64,000 bases of DNA from CAYRAV01 sp964422365 (GTDB taxonomy: Bacteria > Bacillota > Clostridia > Lachnospirales > Lachnospiraceae). Location of the stretch: contig CAYRAV010000001.1 of NCBI GenBank assembly GCA_964422365.1, positions 124,001 through 188,000 on the forward strand, read 5' to 3'. Positions 52,325 to 61,777 of the stretch are shown here, in pieces. Under the pieces are notes generated by a model. The model did no database searches. It had not been told where the DNA came from and was given only the letters and a program-made list of their open reading frames with translations. The first letter of the stretch is position 1. Each line of letters starts with the position of its first letter. The translations under genes and the position numbers were made by a program.

Positions 52325-54412
52325 CTATTGTGACACAATCTCAGGTGCTTTTTCAGGATATTTTTCCAACAAATTCTCCAATTCTTCTACAGCTTCCTGC
52401 ACCATATGTTTTAATTCTTCATTTTTCTCCAGCCCTTCTTCTAATAACGGAATTAGCTTTGTAATCGATACATATAATTGCAATTTCATCTTTCCTATAT
52501 TCCTTCTGACTTTAATTTCCTGTAATATTGCTATCAATGCATTTTCATATCGTTGCAGGTAATAGCAGCAAAAAGCAATTGATGCATATGATTTTGCAAT
52601 TTCTATATGATTTTCCCCTAACAAACTCCTTTTTATTTGTAAAGACTTCTCTTCCATCTCTAACGCTTTTTGAAAATGTTCCATTTGTTTTAGTGCAGCT
52701 GCATATTGCCCATAAAATTGTGCTCTGTATAGATCCTGTTCTTTTACCTCTTTTTCAATAATATTTCTTGCCTCTTCAAAATAAAATATGGCATTTTCTT
52801 TTTCTTTCATTTGTGCATAAATCATGCCAAACTGTTTGTAATAAAGAAAATTATGCGGATTCACTTCTCCAAATCTTTTTTGCTTATAAGCAAGTCCCAG
52901 CTTTGTATAATGAAGAGCTTCTTCTAAATTATTCATATTCTGATAACAGGAAGCAATATTACAGAACGGATCTGGTATAGGCAGATAATTTAATAAACGC
53001 TTAAACTGTTCTAATGCCTTTTCATAATCTTTCTGCTCATAATAGATACAACCAAGCCGGTTAATTGCAGTACACATATTTTTTTCTGCATTGTATTGTG
53101 CTGTAGTCAATTCATTATAATAAATATCCATGATATTTCTGTCAAGTGCTTCTAATTTTCTGTCTATCTGCTCTTTCAATACAGCTTGGGCATGTAATGC
53201 CTGATCGGCATAGTACCTGGCAATACGGTATTCCCCTTTTCTAAATTGTAATGCATATGCCAGATCAAGTATAAACTCAATACTTTCTTCTTCCTTTGTA
53301 CCCAGCATTTCTATCATATTTTCTGCAATCGGAAATAACTTATCTACCTTCCTGTTTTCCAGCTTTGTATCTGTTAAATCTTTTGCTACATTCCTGATAA
53401 AATAACTACAATTTTTCCAAGTTGGTTTTAATTCCCTAATGACAACTTCTGCAATAACTGGATGAAGATAAATATATTCCATTCCTTCACCAAATTCAAT
53501 CCAACTGTTTCTCATTAATTTCAATACTCCAGAATGAGAGCCACGCTTTGATCTGGTAATCAAGTCCTCTCTGGAAATTCCTGTATAGGGCAGGAGTGCC
53601 ATCACCCTTAATACATCTTTTTCCTCTTCAGACAATTGCCCTACCTGAAATACATTTTTTAACCTATCATAAAACTGCTCCATAGCATCAGAATCCTTAT
53701 CGGGAATTCTGTTATCTAACTTTTCCCAAATTTTATCCAAACTAACGGAACCATCTGTTAATTGCTTTGCCAGCCATTCTATTGTTAAAGTATGTCCTTT
53801 TACCTTCTGGATAATCTCTGTTACTAACTGATCTTCCTTTTCTATATTCTTTTTCTCATAATAAGTATAAAATATTTTTTTCATATCTTCTACATCCGAT
53901 AACGACTGTATTGTTAAATATGAATAACCCGAATTACTCCAGTCTCTTCTGGAAGTAATTAATATTTTATATTTCAGTTTTAGCAGCGCACTTAAATTAA
54001 CATCTTCTTTTTGATTAAAATCGTCTATTATAATTAAAATGTTTTCATTTTCCAGTTCTTTTAAAACTTTAAATTTTCTTTCTAAATATTCCTCTTCTTC
54101 CTCACTTTCCTCTAATTCTGTATTAGAACGTACCAATGAAACAATTGGCAGCTCTTCATCATCAATAATCAATGTTTTCAAATCTGAAACACAATGTGCA
54201 AAAATTACTGTTTCATATTCTTCTGCATGGGAAACTACATACTGTTTTGCCAGTTCACTTTTTCCTATTCCACCAATCCCTTGGAGAATCAGTACATGTT
54301 CTCCTTTTTTGAATCTTTCATGTATCTCATCCAATTCTTCCCTACGTCCATAAAAACATGTTGAAACCTCTGGTAATCTGTTTTTTAAGCAGGGCTGTAT
54401 TCTATCTATCAT
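52325..54412 (-). CDS. NB-ARC (STAND) ATPase with C-terminal TPR repeats
   Basis: A signal-transduction ATPase of the STAND class. The NB-ARC core has Walker A LILQGIGGIGKSELAKQYV (41-59), Walker B NILIIIDDFN (124-133), and the TSR sensor motif KILITSRRDW (149-158), followed by a winged-helix region (VLRVMALLPYTGISREDLI). From about residue 400 to the end are TPR-like helices (RLGCIYYEQKDYEKALEQFK, ALHYTKLGLAYKQ, ALKQMEHFQKALEMEEKSLQ). No DNA-binding, TIR, protease or nuclease effector is seen at either end. GAGGGGGAAG precedes the ATG. Role unknown: regulation or defence are both possible. Confidence 0.8.
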   Translation of the reverse strand: MIDRIQPCLKNRLPEVSTCFYGRREELDEIHERFKKGEHVLILQGIGGIGKSELAKQYVVSHAEEYETVIFAHCVSDLKTLIIDDEELPIVSLVRSNTELEESEEEEEYLERKFKVLKELENENILIIIDDFNQKEDVNLSALLKLKYKILITSRRDWSNSGYSYLTIQSLSDVEDMKKIFYTYYEKKNIEKEDQLVTEIIQKVKGHTLTIEWLAKQLTDGSVSLDKIWEKLDNRIPDKDSDAMEQFYDRLKNVFQVGQLSEEEKDVLRVMALLPYTGISREDLITRSKRGSHSGVLKLMRNSWIEFGEGMEYIYLHPVIAEVVIRELKPTWKNCSYFIRNVAKDLTDTKLENRKVDKLFPIAENMIEMLGTKEEESIEFILDLAYALQFRKGEYRIARYYADQALHAQAVLKEQIDRKLEALDRNIMDIYYNELTTAQYNAEKNMCTAINRLGCIYYEQKDYEKALEQFKRLLNYLPIPDPFCNIASCYQNMNNLEEALHYTKLGLAYKQKRFGEVNPHNFLYYKQFGMIYAQMKEKENAIFYFEEARNIIEKEVKEQDLYRAQFYGQYAAALKQMEHFQKALEMEEKSLQIKRSLLGENHIEIAKSYASIAFCCYYLQRYENALIAILQEIKVRRNIGKMKLQLYVSITKLIPLLEEGLEKNEELKHMVQEAVEELENLLEKYPEKAPEIVSQ

Positions 54413-54554
54413 ATTCTTCCCCCTCTTTTATCATCATTTTATAATAAGACTATTTTTATATATAATTATCATATATTTATAAACCATTTACTTTTTATTA
54501 TAGTATTATACTTATTTTTTTTCAAGTTTCTATACATGAATTTATAATAAATCT

Positions 54555-54660
54555 GTAACAGTTCAGCCATGTCAATTCATCATCTGTGAGAATATACATT
54601 TTCACTAAAAATCAATCACATGCACTTTGCACAATCATTTCTGCATGGCTGAACTGTTAT
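54555..54660. repeat. Short family A repeat (106 bp) overlapping the end of scpB
   Basis: Both ends are A type: GTAACAGTTCAGCCATG and GCATGGCTGAACTGTTAT. The interior is reduced. Its right 26 bases encode the last residues and stop of scpB. Confidence 0.8.
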
Positions 54661-55228
54661 ATAAATCTAATGTAAGTTGTACCTCTTCTTCTGCTTCCTG
54701 TTTAAAATCTTCTATCTTATCCTGATTAATAATTGGTAATTCCTCAATAGATTCCACTCCAAAACAGCGCAGAAACTCTTCTGTTGTACCAAATAAAATT
54801 GGCTTTCCTGGTGCGTCTAACCTTCCCACCTCACAGACAAGTTCATATTCCACCAGTTTATTGACTGCATGATCACATTTTACACCTCTTATTGCCTCTA
54901 TCTGCACCTTTGTGATAGGCTGTTTATAAGCAATAATAGATAACGTTTCTAATAAAACATCTGTTAATACATGTTTTTTAGGCACATGTGCAATTCGGAC
55001 TACCGCTTCATAGGCAGAAGATTTTGTGCACATTTGAAAAGCATTTTCCAATTCTATAATCTGTATTCCTCGTTCTTCTTTGTTATAGTCATCCATCATA
55101 TTATGTACAATTCTTCTTGTAACATTTGTATCCTGTTCTATTGCCGCTGCCAGATGCTCAATGTCGACCGCCTCACCCATCGCAAATAAAATTGCTTCTA
55201 TTTCGCTTTGCAACCGCTTTATCTCCAT
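54635..55228 (-). CDS. scpB: Segregation and condensation protein B
   Basis: ScpB is the winged-helix partner of ScpA and SMC in condensin. Visible: IEAILFAMGEAVDIEHLAAA at the N-terminus, VLLETLSIIAYKQPITKVQI near 92 and GRLDAPGKPILFGTTEEFLR near 140. Length 197. The last residues (NSSAMQK and the stop) are encoded by a family A repeat end, so the C-terminus has been replaced or extended by the insertion. AGAAGGAG precedes the ATG. It follows scpA by 21 bases. Confidence 0.95.
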   Translation of the reverse strand: MEIKRLQSEIEAILFAMGEAVDIEHLAAAIEQDTNVTRRIVHNMMDDYNKEERGIQIIELENAFQMCTKSSAYEAVVRIAHVPKKHVLTDVLLETLSIIAYKQPITKVQIEAIRGVKCDHAVNKLVEYELVCEVGRLDAPGKPILFGTTEEFLRCFGVESIEELPIINQDKIEDFKQEAEEEVQLTLDLYNSSAMQK

Positions 55229-55249
55229 ATATACTGCTCCTTCTTCCTA

Positions 55250-56026
55250 TTATTCTTCCCCTACTTCTAATGGAACTTTAGTTTCTTTGTATGAAATCAG
55301 TATATCTGCAAAAACTTCTTTTTGTTCTACCACCAGCCGTCCCATTTTCATTAGTTCTAATATACCTAAAAATGCTACTATTTTATGAATTTTTCCTCTT
55401 TGATTTTCAATTAATTTACGGAAACTGAAACATCCATGTAATCTGGCATATTCATCTATATCAATCATTTTATCTGATAATGTTATTTCTTCTTTTTCAA
55501 TTTTCCCAAAAGTACTTCTCACTGGATCGATTTTATCCACCTGCTTTTTCATAATAGAACGAAATACTGTATGAAGTTTTCCTAATGTCACCCCTTCTAA
55601 TAACTGATTTAAATCTACTTTCTCTTTATAGTCTGTAATTGCTTTGGGAATAGTCGGTTTCTTATATAATTGATACGAAGCATCTAACTGTCTGTCCTTT
55701 AACTCTAAAGATGCATATTTATACATTTTATACTCTAATAAACGCTCCACCAATTCCTGTCTTGGATCTGCCTCTTCTCCTTCCTCCTCTTTTTCCTCTT
55801 TTGGCAGCAGCATTTTAGATTTTATATTCAACAAAGTGGCCGCCATAACCAGAAATTCACTCATTACATCTAAATCCTTTTTATCCATCATTTCCACATA
55901 TTTCATATATTGTTCTGTAATAAGTACAATTGGAATGTCATAAATATCTATTTTATTTTTATCTATCAAATGTAACAGAAGATCTAAAGGACCTTCAAAA
56001 ACTTCTAATTTTACAGGTATTCCCAC
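55250..56026 (-). CDS. scpA: Segregation and condensation protein A
   Basis: ScpA is the kleisin that bridges the SMC heads. It starts GIPVKLEVFEGPLDLLLHLI, a family hallmark, with MSEFLVMAATLLNIKSKMLL near 62 and the C-terminal winged helix (IVAFLGILELMKMGRLVVEQ). I choose GTG 56026, seven bases after GGGAGG; the longer frame begins in a repeat and is not supported. Length 258 is normal. Confidence 0.95.
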   Translation of the reverse strand: MGIPVKLEVFEGPLDLLLHLIDKNKIDIYDIPIVLITEQYMKYVEMMDKKDLDVMSEFLVMAATLLNIKSKMLLPKEEKEEEGEEADPRQELVERLLEYKMYKYASLELKDRQLDASYQLYKKPTIPKAITDYKEKVDLNQLLEGVTLGKLHTVFRSIMKKQVDKIDPVRSTFGKIEKEEITLSDKMIDIDEYARLHGCFSFRKLIENQRGKIHKIVAFLGILELMKMGRLVVEQKEVFADILISYKETKVPLEVGEE

Positions 56027-56060
56027 AACATTCCCTCCCTTACTTCCAGATAATATATGG

Positions 56061-56312
56061 TTGTTGCAATTCAGCCATATCATTTATACCTTATCTTTTC
56101 AATGCCACTCCACTGCTGTATTCCTTACCAGGCAAAGTCCGCCAGAGCGTATTTGAAAATTAAAAATTGCGCAAAAAATACCAAAAATATTTGCAATAAC
56201 AGAATGGGAAGCATAAGAAATTCCCGATTATTGTAAAAAAACAGGTTAGCTTTTTACATAATTTATGCAATTTTTTAACATATTGACGAATGGCAATGAA
56301 TTTTCAAGCACA
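56061..56312. repeat. Hybrid repeat: family A left end, family B right end
   Basis: The left end TTGTTGCAATTCAGCCATAT and TTTATACCTTATCTTTTCAA belong to family A. AGAGCGTATTTGAAAATTA (56145-56163) is an internal B-type start, and CAATGAATTTTCAAGCACAC near 56312 is a B-type end. The middle of the B part is unlike other copies. Confidence 0.65.
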
Positions 56313-56342
56313 CCCAAACCCAAATGGTATACTGTCAAACTA

Positions 56343-56990
56343 TCAGGATATTCCTCCTAACAACGAAAGAACTGCCCGAAAAATCATTAATGTAAGGCTT
56401 GTATTCACTCCAATTGCCATTGTCATCAAAACAATCAGCTTCACAAGAGAATCCTGCTGAATCATACGCAAATAGGCTCTTGGGGAATTTCCTGCTATAA
56501 TCAATCCCATATCAAAAATAGAAACAGGAAATAAATTAATCAAAAACATCCCTAAACTTAATATCCCCATATAAATCCAAAATAAGTTTCCGAAACAATT
56601 CCATATTCCCCCTGTAAGATTCTTCAAACCTTCCGGGGTAATAATCTGATATTGATATCGTAATATACACATACTGCAGACATATATCAAAAAAAGATTA
56701 AAAAATCCCAACAATCCTATCATGAAATTGGTTTTCCTATCACGTATTCTAAACATATATGGTTTTGAAAAACCGCCATAAGTTGTAATCAATAATAACA
56801 ATCCAATTGGATCAATATATTGATGAATCAAAAAAACACTGGACCACTTCCATTTTTTCTTTTCTTCTATGCTTTTTTCCTCTCGCCTCCGCCGAAAAAG
56901 AAATAAAAGACTTTTTGGCACTTCATGGAGTATCATAATAAGAATTGCGGCTAACATAGAAGCAGCAACTTCTAATAATTGCAATTTCAT
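56343..56990 (-). CDS. M50-like (site-2 protease family) membrane protein with degenerate active site
   Basis: A membrane protein of 215 residues with about five helices. The layout resembles stand-alone site-2 proteases, with helix 1 bearing LIMILHEVPKSLLFL where active members have HExxH: here the second zinc histidine is lysine. The second motif, normally N-x-x-P-x-P-x-LDG, reads NLFPVSIFDMG. Zinc binding is therefore doubtful, and it may be an inactive relative. It lies upstream of scpA, as M50 genes do in many Clostridia. ATG 56990 has GGTG six bases upstream. Confidence 0.65.
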   Translation of the reverse strand: MKLQLLEVAASMLAAILIMILHEVPKSLLFLFRRRREEKSIEEKKKWKWSSVFLIHQYIDPIGLLLLITTYGGFSKPYMFRIRDRKTNFMIGLLGFFNLFLIYVCSMCILRYQYQIITPEGLKNLTGGIWNCFGNLFWIYMGILSLGMFLINLFPVSIFDMGLIIAGNSPRAYLRMIQQDSLVKLIVLMTMAIGVNTSLTLMIFRAVLSLLGGIS

Positions 56991-57045
56991 AATCTGCACC
57001 AAGCCTTTCACTCTTTAATTATTATCCTACTGTAGAAAGTTACTA

Positions 57046-57246
57046 TTTCTCTATCCTGTTCATACTTTATTTTTTAATGCGAGCACATCTGCCACAAATT
57101 GCTTGTTACAAGATGTGCGTCACAATTTGTGGGGGATTTGCTCCAAATTCATGAGGTGCAGCAGGCTGCATTGAATGAATTCGGGCCAAATATCTACACA
57201 AAGCGGGGCATGCAGATTGTGGCAATGAATTTTCAAACACGCTCTA
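57046..57246. repeat. Hybrid repeat: family A left segment, family B body and right end
   Basis: It starts with an A-like CTGTTCATACTTTATTTTTT, then a B body (TTGCTTGTTACAAGATGTGC, CCAAATTCATGAGGTGCAGC, TGCATTGAATGAATTCG) and a perfect B end (AATTTTCAAACACGCTCT). The B half is close to the copy at 26683. Confidence 0.75.
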
Positions 57247-57269
57247 GAATGTTCCTGTTGAAACAAAAG

Positions 57270-58157
57270 TTATGAATTATTGTCTTTTTTTAACGTAATC
57301 AGAGATAACTCAGGTATATTGAAGATTCTTATTTTTATAGAATGTACCGCTAATCCTCTGGATAATATCATTGTGCTTTCCCCGTTCTGAAATTTTCCAC
57401 AATCATACTTTGGAAATAATCGGTAACTTGGTGCTATCACACCACCAATCAATGGCAAAATCATAATTCCGCCATGAAAATGTCCTGACAGTACCAGATC
57501 AGCCCCCCATGCAGCATACGTTTCAAAATATTCAGGATTATGTGCCAATAATACCCGGTAACCCTGCTCACTTTCGTCTATTGGCAATATTTTGTCCAAT
57601 TCTTCCTTTTTCAATTTTGGACGGTAGAATCCTTTTTTATAATATATCCTGTCAATATCTGCTCCTGACAGATAGATCTTCTGATTTCCTTTTTTTAATG
57701 TAATTGTTTCATTAAGCAGGTATGTTACTCCCATTTTTTTTATTTTTGCAATATATCCATTCCAAAAATCATTTTTGGTTTCTTTCATTTCCCCCAAACG
57801 TTTTTCATGATTTCCAGGAACATAATAGACTGGATACTTAAGTGCTAATTTTTCTAACAGATTTAGTGCTGCTTCAGTAGCAAACGGTTTCTTCTTTATA
57901 AGCAAATCACCAGCTACCATAACATAATCAGGATTTTCATTTTCTATTGCCTTCAACAATCTGCTATTCTTCCGTCCAAAAGAATGATTGTGCAGATCCG
58001 TAATGAGAATCATTTTACTTTCATCAAAATTTTTTGGAATTCTTTTTGATGCCACTGTATAATATTCCACACGAAAGCGATGATTTGTAACATACATCCA
58101 ACCAATAAACAACACAATACATAACAAAAGAAACAAAGCTATTTTCAAATACAGCAT
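57270..58157 (-). CDS. Membrane-anchored metallophosphoesterase
   Basis: A calcineurin-type phosphoesterase with an N-terminal membrane helix (YLKIALFLLLCIVLFIGWMYV). Metal-binding motifs in order: LITDLHNHSFG (near 55), VAGDLL, VPGNHEK, LLAHNPEYF and SGHFHGG (near 228). It resembles YkuE/YaeI-type enzymes that act on lipid-linked pyrophosphates, but the substrate is unknown. I choose ATG 58157, six bases after AAGGGTG; the GTG three codons earlier overlaps the ribosome site. Length 295. Confidence 0.85.
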   Translation of the reverse strand: MLYLKIALFLLLCIVLFIGWMYVTNHRFRVEYYTVASKRIPKNFDESKMILITDLHNHSFGRKNSRLLKAIENENPDYVMVAGDLLIKKKPFATEAALNLLEKLALKYPVYYVPGNHEKRLGEMKETKNDFWNGYIAKIKKMGVTYLLNETITLKKGNQKIYLSGADIDRIYYKKGFYRPKLKKEELDKILPIDESEQGYRVLLAHNPEYFETYAAWGADLVLSGHFHGGIMILPLIGGVIAPSYRLFPKYDCGKFQNGESTMILSRGLAVHSIKIRIFNIPELSLITLKKDNNS

Positions 58158-58189
58158 TTTCTTCACCCTTTATTTTTCCTACTAATGTC

Positions 58190-61100
58190 TTATTGCGAAT
58201 CCCATACCTTACTCAGAACCTTATACAAATGTTTCATATCAATTGGTTTTGCCAAGTGACCATTCATTCCCGCATCAATTGATTTCTTTGTATCTTCATC
58301 AAAAGCGTTCGCTGATAATGCAATAATAGGTACTGTTCTTGCATCTTCTTTATCTGCGGTCCGAATTATCTTGGTCGCTTCAAATCCATCCAAAACAGGC
58401 ATACGTATATCCATTAAAATGACATCGTAGTAGTTTACTGGTGTCTTTAAAAACTGATCCACTGCCTCCTGACCATTCTTTGCTGCTTCAACTTTACAGC
58501 CAACCATGCCAAGAATTGTTTCCGCAATTTCTAAATTCAGGTCATTGTCCTCTACCAATAATACTCTTTTACCTGAAAAATCATAACTCTCCTCTTCTTC
58601 CTCTGCCTTTTCTTCTACTACTACTTTTTCCTTTGATAATGAAAATTGTATCATAAAATAAAATTCCGAACCTTGACCTTCAATACTGTCAACAGCCAGA
58701 TGACCACCCATCAAACGTACCAAATTGCTACTAATTGCCAGTCCAAGTCCTGTGCCTCCATAACGATGTGCAGTTGTACTTTCTTCCTGTTCAAATGCCT
58801 GAAAAATTCTGCTTAAGTTCTCTTTATTGATTCCTATTCCTGTGTCTTTTACTGCAAAACGTATTGATGCCGTTTCTTCTTCATGGGCAACCTGCTCAAT
58901 CTTTACAGTAATTGTACCTCCTATTGGCGTGAATTTCAATGCATTTCCAGTCAAATTAATTAGAACCTGATTTAAGCGCAGTTCATCTCCAATTAAATCT
59001 AAATCGGTAAAATCTTGTATAATTTCTAACTTTAATTGTTTTGCCTCTGTTTGTGGACGAATTAATATTTCTAACTCTTTTACAAGATTATCCAGACGAA
59101 ATGGCTCCTGACATACTGTCATCTTACCACTTTCAATTCTTGACATGTCTAAAATATCATTAATCAATGACAATAAATATTTCGTAGAAGTATCAATTTT
59201 TTCCAAACAATCCTTGACACTTTTATTGTCATCTGCAAAACCAAGTGCAATATTAGTCATACCTATAATTGCATTCATTGGTGTTCTTATTTCATGAGAC
59301 ATTCTCGACAAAAATTCTGATTTTGCTTTACTTGCAATATCTGCATTTGCCTTACTAATATGTGTTGCTATAATTTTAGAGATTTCTCTAAATTCACGCT
59401 TTTCCTCACTGCTCCACTTACGATTCTTTTTTGTATCAGAAAAATGAATCGCTCCTTTATATTTTCCTGCCTCATATAGAGCACAAAACAAATGCGACTG
59501 ATTCTTCGGCACATCTAAAATCATTCTCAAAGATTGATTCAATCCCTTTTTGTTATCAGCATTGTTTAATATATATATTCCATCCTTGTCATACCGATGG
59601 ACAATTTTATTCAGTTCCTCTTTATCTGCTATGGAATATGCTCTTACTTCCTTTTCATCCATCATAGGCCAGCTGTAAGTAACAACACTTTTTAAAAATT
59701 CTGCATCTGTTTCATAGATGGAAATCTGACTCAGATGATATTTTTTTGAAATTCTTGCCAGCAATACATTTATTGCACTGCGCAAATCTTTTGTTTTTTC
59801 CAAAATGCCAAAAGCAAACGAAACAATATCTTCTTCTTTCACTGAATGGGTATCAATAATTTCAGAAATTCCTCTTTTACTAAACTCTCGATTATAAATC
59901 ATATCTTCAATCTTATCTGCCACATTCAAATAATTTGCTTCCCCACCTTTTTTACAGCTCTTAACATAATTAAAAGTCAGTTCCACATATTTTAACAAAG
60001 TTTCAAAATCTCTGAACAATGTTGTGGGTGCACGTCCTATACTGCATGAGATTGTAATATTTTCGTTTTCTCCAACATAAATTTCCTTTACCTTCTGGCA
60101 AATCATTTTTGCGATTCGCTCTCCCTTACCATTTACAGAATTTTTTAAAAATAACAAAAATTCATCTCCGCCAAAACGGACAGCAATGTCTCTATCTTTT
60201 GAAACTTCACGTATCACTTCTGCAACTTCTACTAAAACAGTATCTGCAAACATATATCCATATTCATTATTAATCTGCTGAAAATTATCTACACCAATTA
60301 ATAATAATTCACATATTTCCGTTCTGGACTTAAATGCTAAATACTGCTCAATCTTTTTTTGCCCGACAATCTCTGTATACAATTTTGTCAAACTATCTCT
60401 ATGGGATGCTTCGATAGATTTCCATTCTTTTTCTTTTCGTGCCTGGATATTTCTTGATGTACCTATAATACGAATCGGTTCACCCTTATCATAAATTACA
60501 CTTCCTTTCATAGACAGCCATACATATTCACTATTGCGGTTTTCAGATGGTCCTTCTATACGATATCTTGTTTCAAAAGCACTTGGATTTTTTCCGGAGA
60601 AAAATTCCATTACTCTGTCTGTATCACTAAAATGAAATAATTCCCCGCTTAATACTTTTGCTTCATAATTTGTTACAACTTGTATGTTTTCCTTTGTCTT
60701 ACTTCCATCTATAAGTGAACCATAAAATGTACAAATATCTTCTCTGATATCATATTCAAAAATCGTATCAGTTGAACTTTCCATTGCAATCCTATAACGT
60801 TCTTTCTCTTCTTCTAATGCTATACGAAGTTTCTTCTGTGCCTCAAAATCTGAATAAATCTGTTTTACAATCAAAGTAAGAAACAAACTAATAAAAACAG
60901 CTATCAATATTTTAGGGATATATTCCTCATAAGTATACCATCTGCTATGAGGTGAAATATAGATTGTCCAGTTTGAATTTGACAACTTTATTGTTTCTGC
61001 TACTGAAGACTGCAGCCTATCTGAATCTTTTTCAAAAATACAATTGCTGCCCTCTATATAGTCTGCTGTCTCAATAATCCTAACCGCACATTTCTCTAAT

Positions 61101-61669
61101 ATTTCTTTATAGGAATCTACATAAACTAAAATATCCGGAAATGATATTCCAATAAATGCAAATCCCCAGAAATTTTGATTTTCTAAAAATACTGGTTTAA
61201 TTCCAACAATTATTTGCTCTCCTGAAGTCGATTCTATAGGACCTGCCAGTACCATTTCTTTCTTCGATTTGGCATATTGTACTCTTTCCAAAAAACGATC
61301 ATCCTTAAAAAAATCAACATTCTTCCATTCACTTTTGTTACCTAAATATATCTGGCTTACCTCTCCATTCTTCGCTACACCAAAACATTCTACTACTGTA
61401 TAGAGTTTTTTAATATGCTCTGCAATTTTATCCATCTCCTGTTCATTGGTTCCACTTTCCTGAACTAATGATGATAAAATGTACACCAAATCTAACACAG
61501 AATTGGCTTGATATTCTAAATCACTGGCATAATATCCTGCAATTTTAGAAAGATTATTTTTTTTCCTTTCGATTTGTATTTGAACCAAAGATTGTACAAT
61601 GCAAATTGATACTACAGTAAATATTAAAAATACCTCTAACCATAAAAATCTATTTTTTTTATTTGACAT
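58190..61669 (-). CDS. Hybrid sensor kinase with GGDEF, GAF-like, histidine kinase and receiver domains
   Basis: A large membrane signalling protein (1159 residues from ATG 61669, which has AAGGG nine bases upstream). Order: helix 1 (about 8-32), extracellular Cache-like sensor, helix 2 (about 253-273), PAS/PAC (about 290-420), GGDEF domain with intact RFGGDEF (498-504), a GAF-like region (about 630-770), HisKA with SRMSHEIRTPMNAIIGMT (H792), an HATPase (N-box NLTGNALKF, DTGIGI, GTGLGLAIS), and a receiver with LMDIRMPVLDG (D1087). The c-di-GMP inhibitory site reads KDRD instead of RxxD. Combining diguanylate cyclase and phosphorelay in one chain is unusual. No separate response regulator is adjacent. 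Confidence 0.85.
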   Translation of the reverse strand: MSNKKNRFLWLEVFLIFTVVSICIVQSLVQIQIERKKNNLSKIAGYYASDLEYQANSVLDLVYILSSLVQESGTNEQEMDKIAEHIKKLYTVVECFGVAKNGEVSQIYLGNKSEWKNVDFFKDDRFLERVQYAKSKKEMVLAGPIESTSGEQIIVGIKPVFLENQNFWGFAFIGISFPDILVYVDSYKEILEKCAVRIIETADYIEGSNCIFEKDSDRLQSSVAETIKLSNSNWTIYISPHSRWYTYEEYIPKILIAVFISLFLTLIVKQIYSDFEAQKKLRIALEEEKERYRIAMESSTDTIFEYDIREDICTFYGSLIDGSKTKENIQVVTNYEAKVLSGELFHFSDTDRVMEFFSGKNPSAFETRYRIEGPSENRNSEYVWLSMKGSVIYDKGEPIRIIGTSRNIQARKEKEWKSIEASHRDSLTKLYTEIVGQKKIEQYLAFKSRTEICELLLIGVDNFQQINNEYGYMFADTVLVEVAEVIREVSKDRDIAVRFGGDEFLLFLKNSVNGKGERIAKMICQKVKEIYVGENENITISCSIGRAPTTLFRDFETLLKYVELTFNYVKSCKKGGEANYLNVADKIEDMIYNREFSKRGISEIIDTHSVKEEDIVSFAFGILEKTKDLRSAINVLLARISKKYHLSQISIYETDAEFLKSVVTYSWPMMDEKEVRAYSIADKEELNKIVHRYDKDGIYILNNADNKKGLNQSLRMILDVPKNQSHLFCALYEAGKYKGAIHFSDTKKNRKWSSEEKREFREISKIIATHISKANADIASKAKSEFLSRMSHEIRTPMNAIIGMTNIALGFADDNKSVKDCLEKIDTSTKYLLSLINDILDMSRIESGKMTVCQEPFRLDNLVKELEILIRPQTEAKQLKLEIIQDFTDLDLIGDELRLNQVLINLTGNALKFTPIGGTITVKIEQVAHEEETASIRFAVKDTGIGINKENLSRIFQAFEQEESTTAHRYGGTGLGLAISSNLVRLMGGHLAVDSIEGQGSEFYFMIQFSLSKEKVVVEEKAEEEEESYDFSGKRVLLVEDNDLNLEIAETILGMVGCKVEAAKNGQEAVDQFLKTPVNYYDVILMDIRMPVLDGFEATKIIRTADKEDARTVPIIALSANAFDEDTKKSIDAGMNGHLAKPIDMKHLYKVLSKVWDSQ

Positions 61670-61777
61670 ATTCACAATCCCTTTTCTGTAATAAATTGTT
61701 ACATTTTTTGACATACTTATTTTACCGTATCTCACCATACAATTCAAGACCAACCTCATGAAAAACCGCATTTTGAG

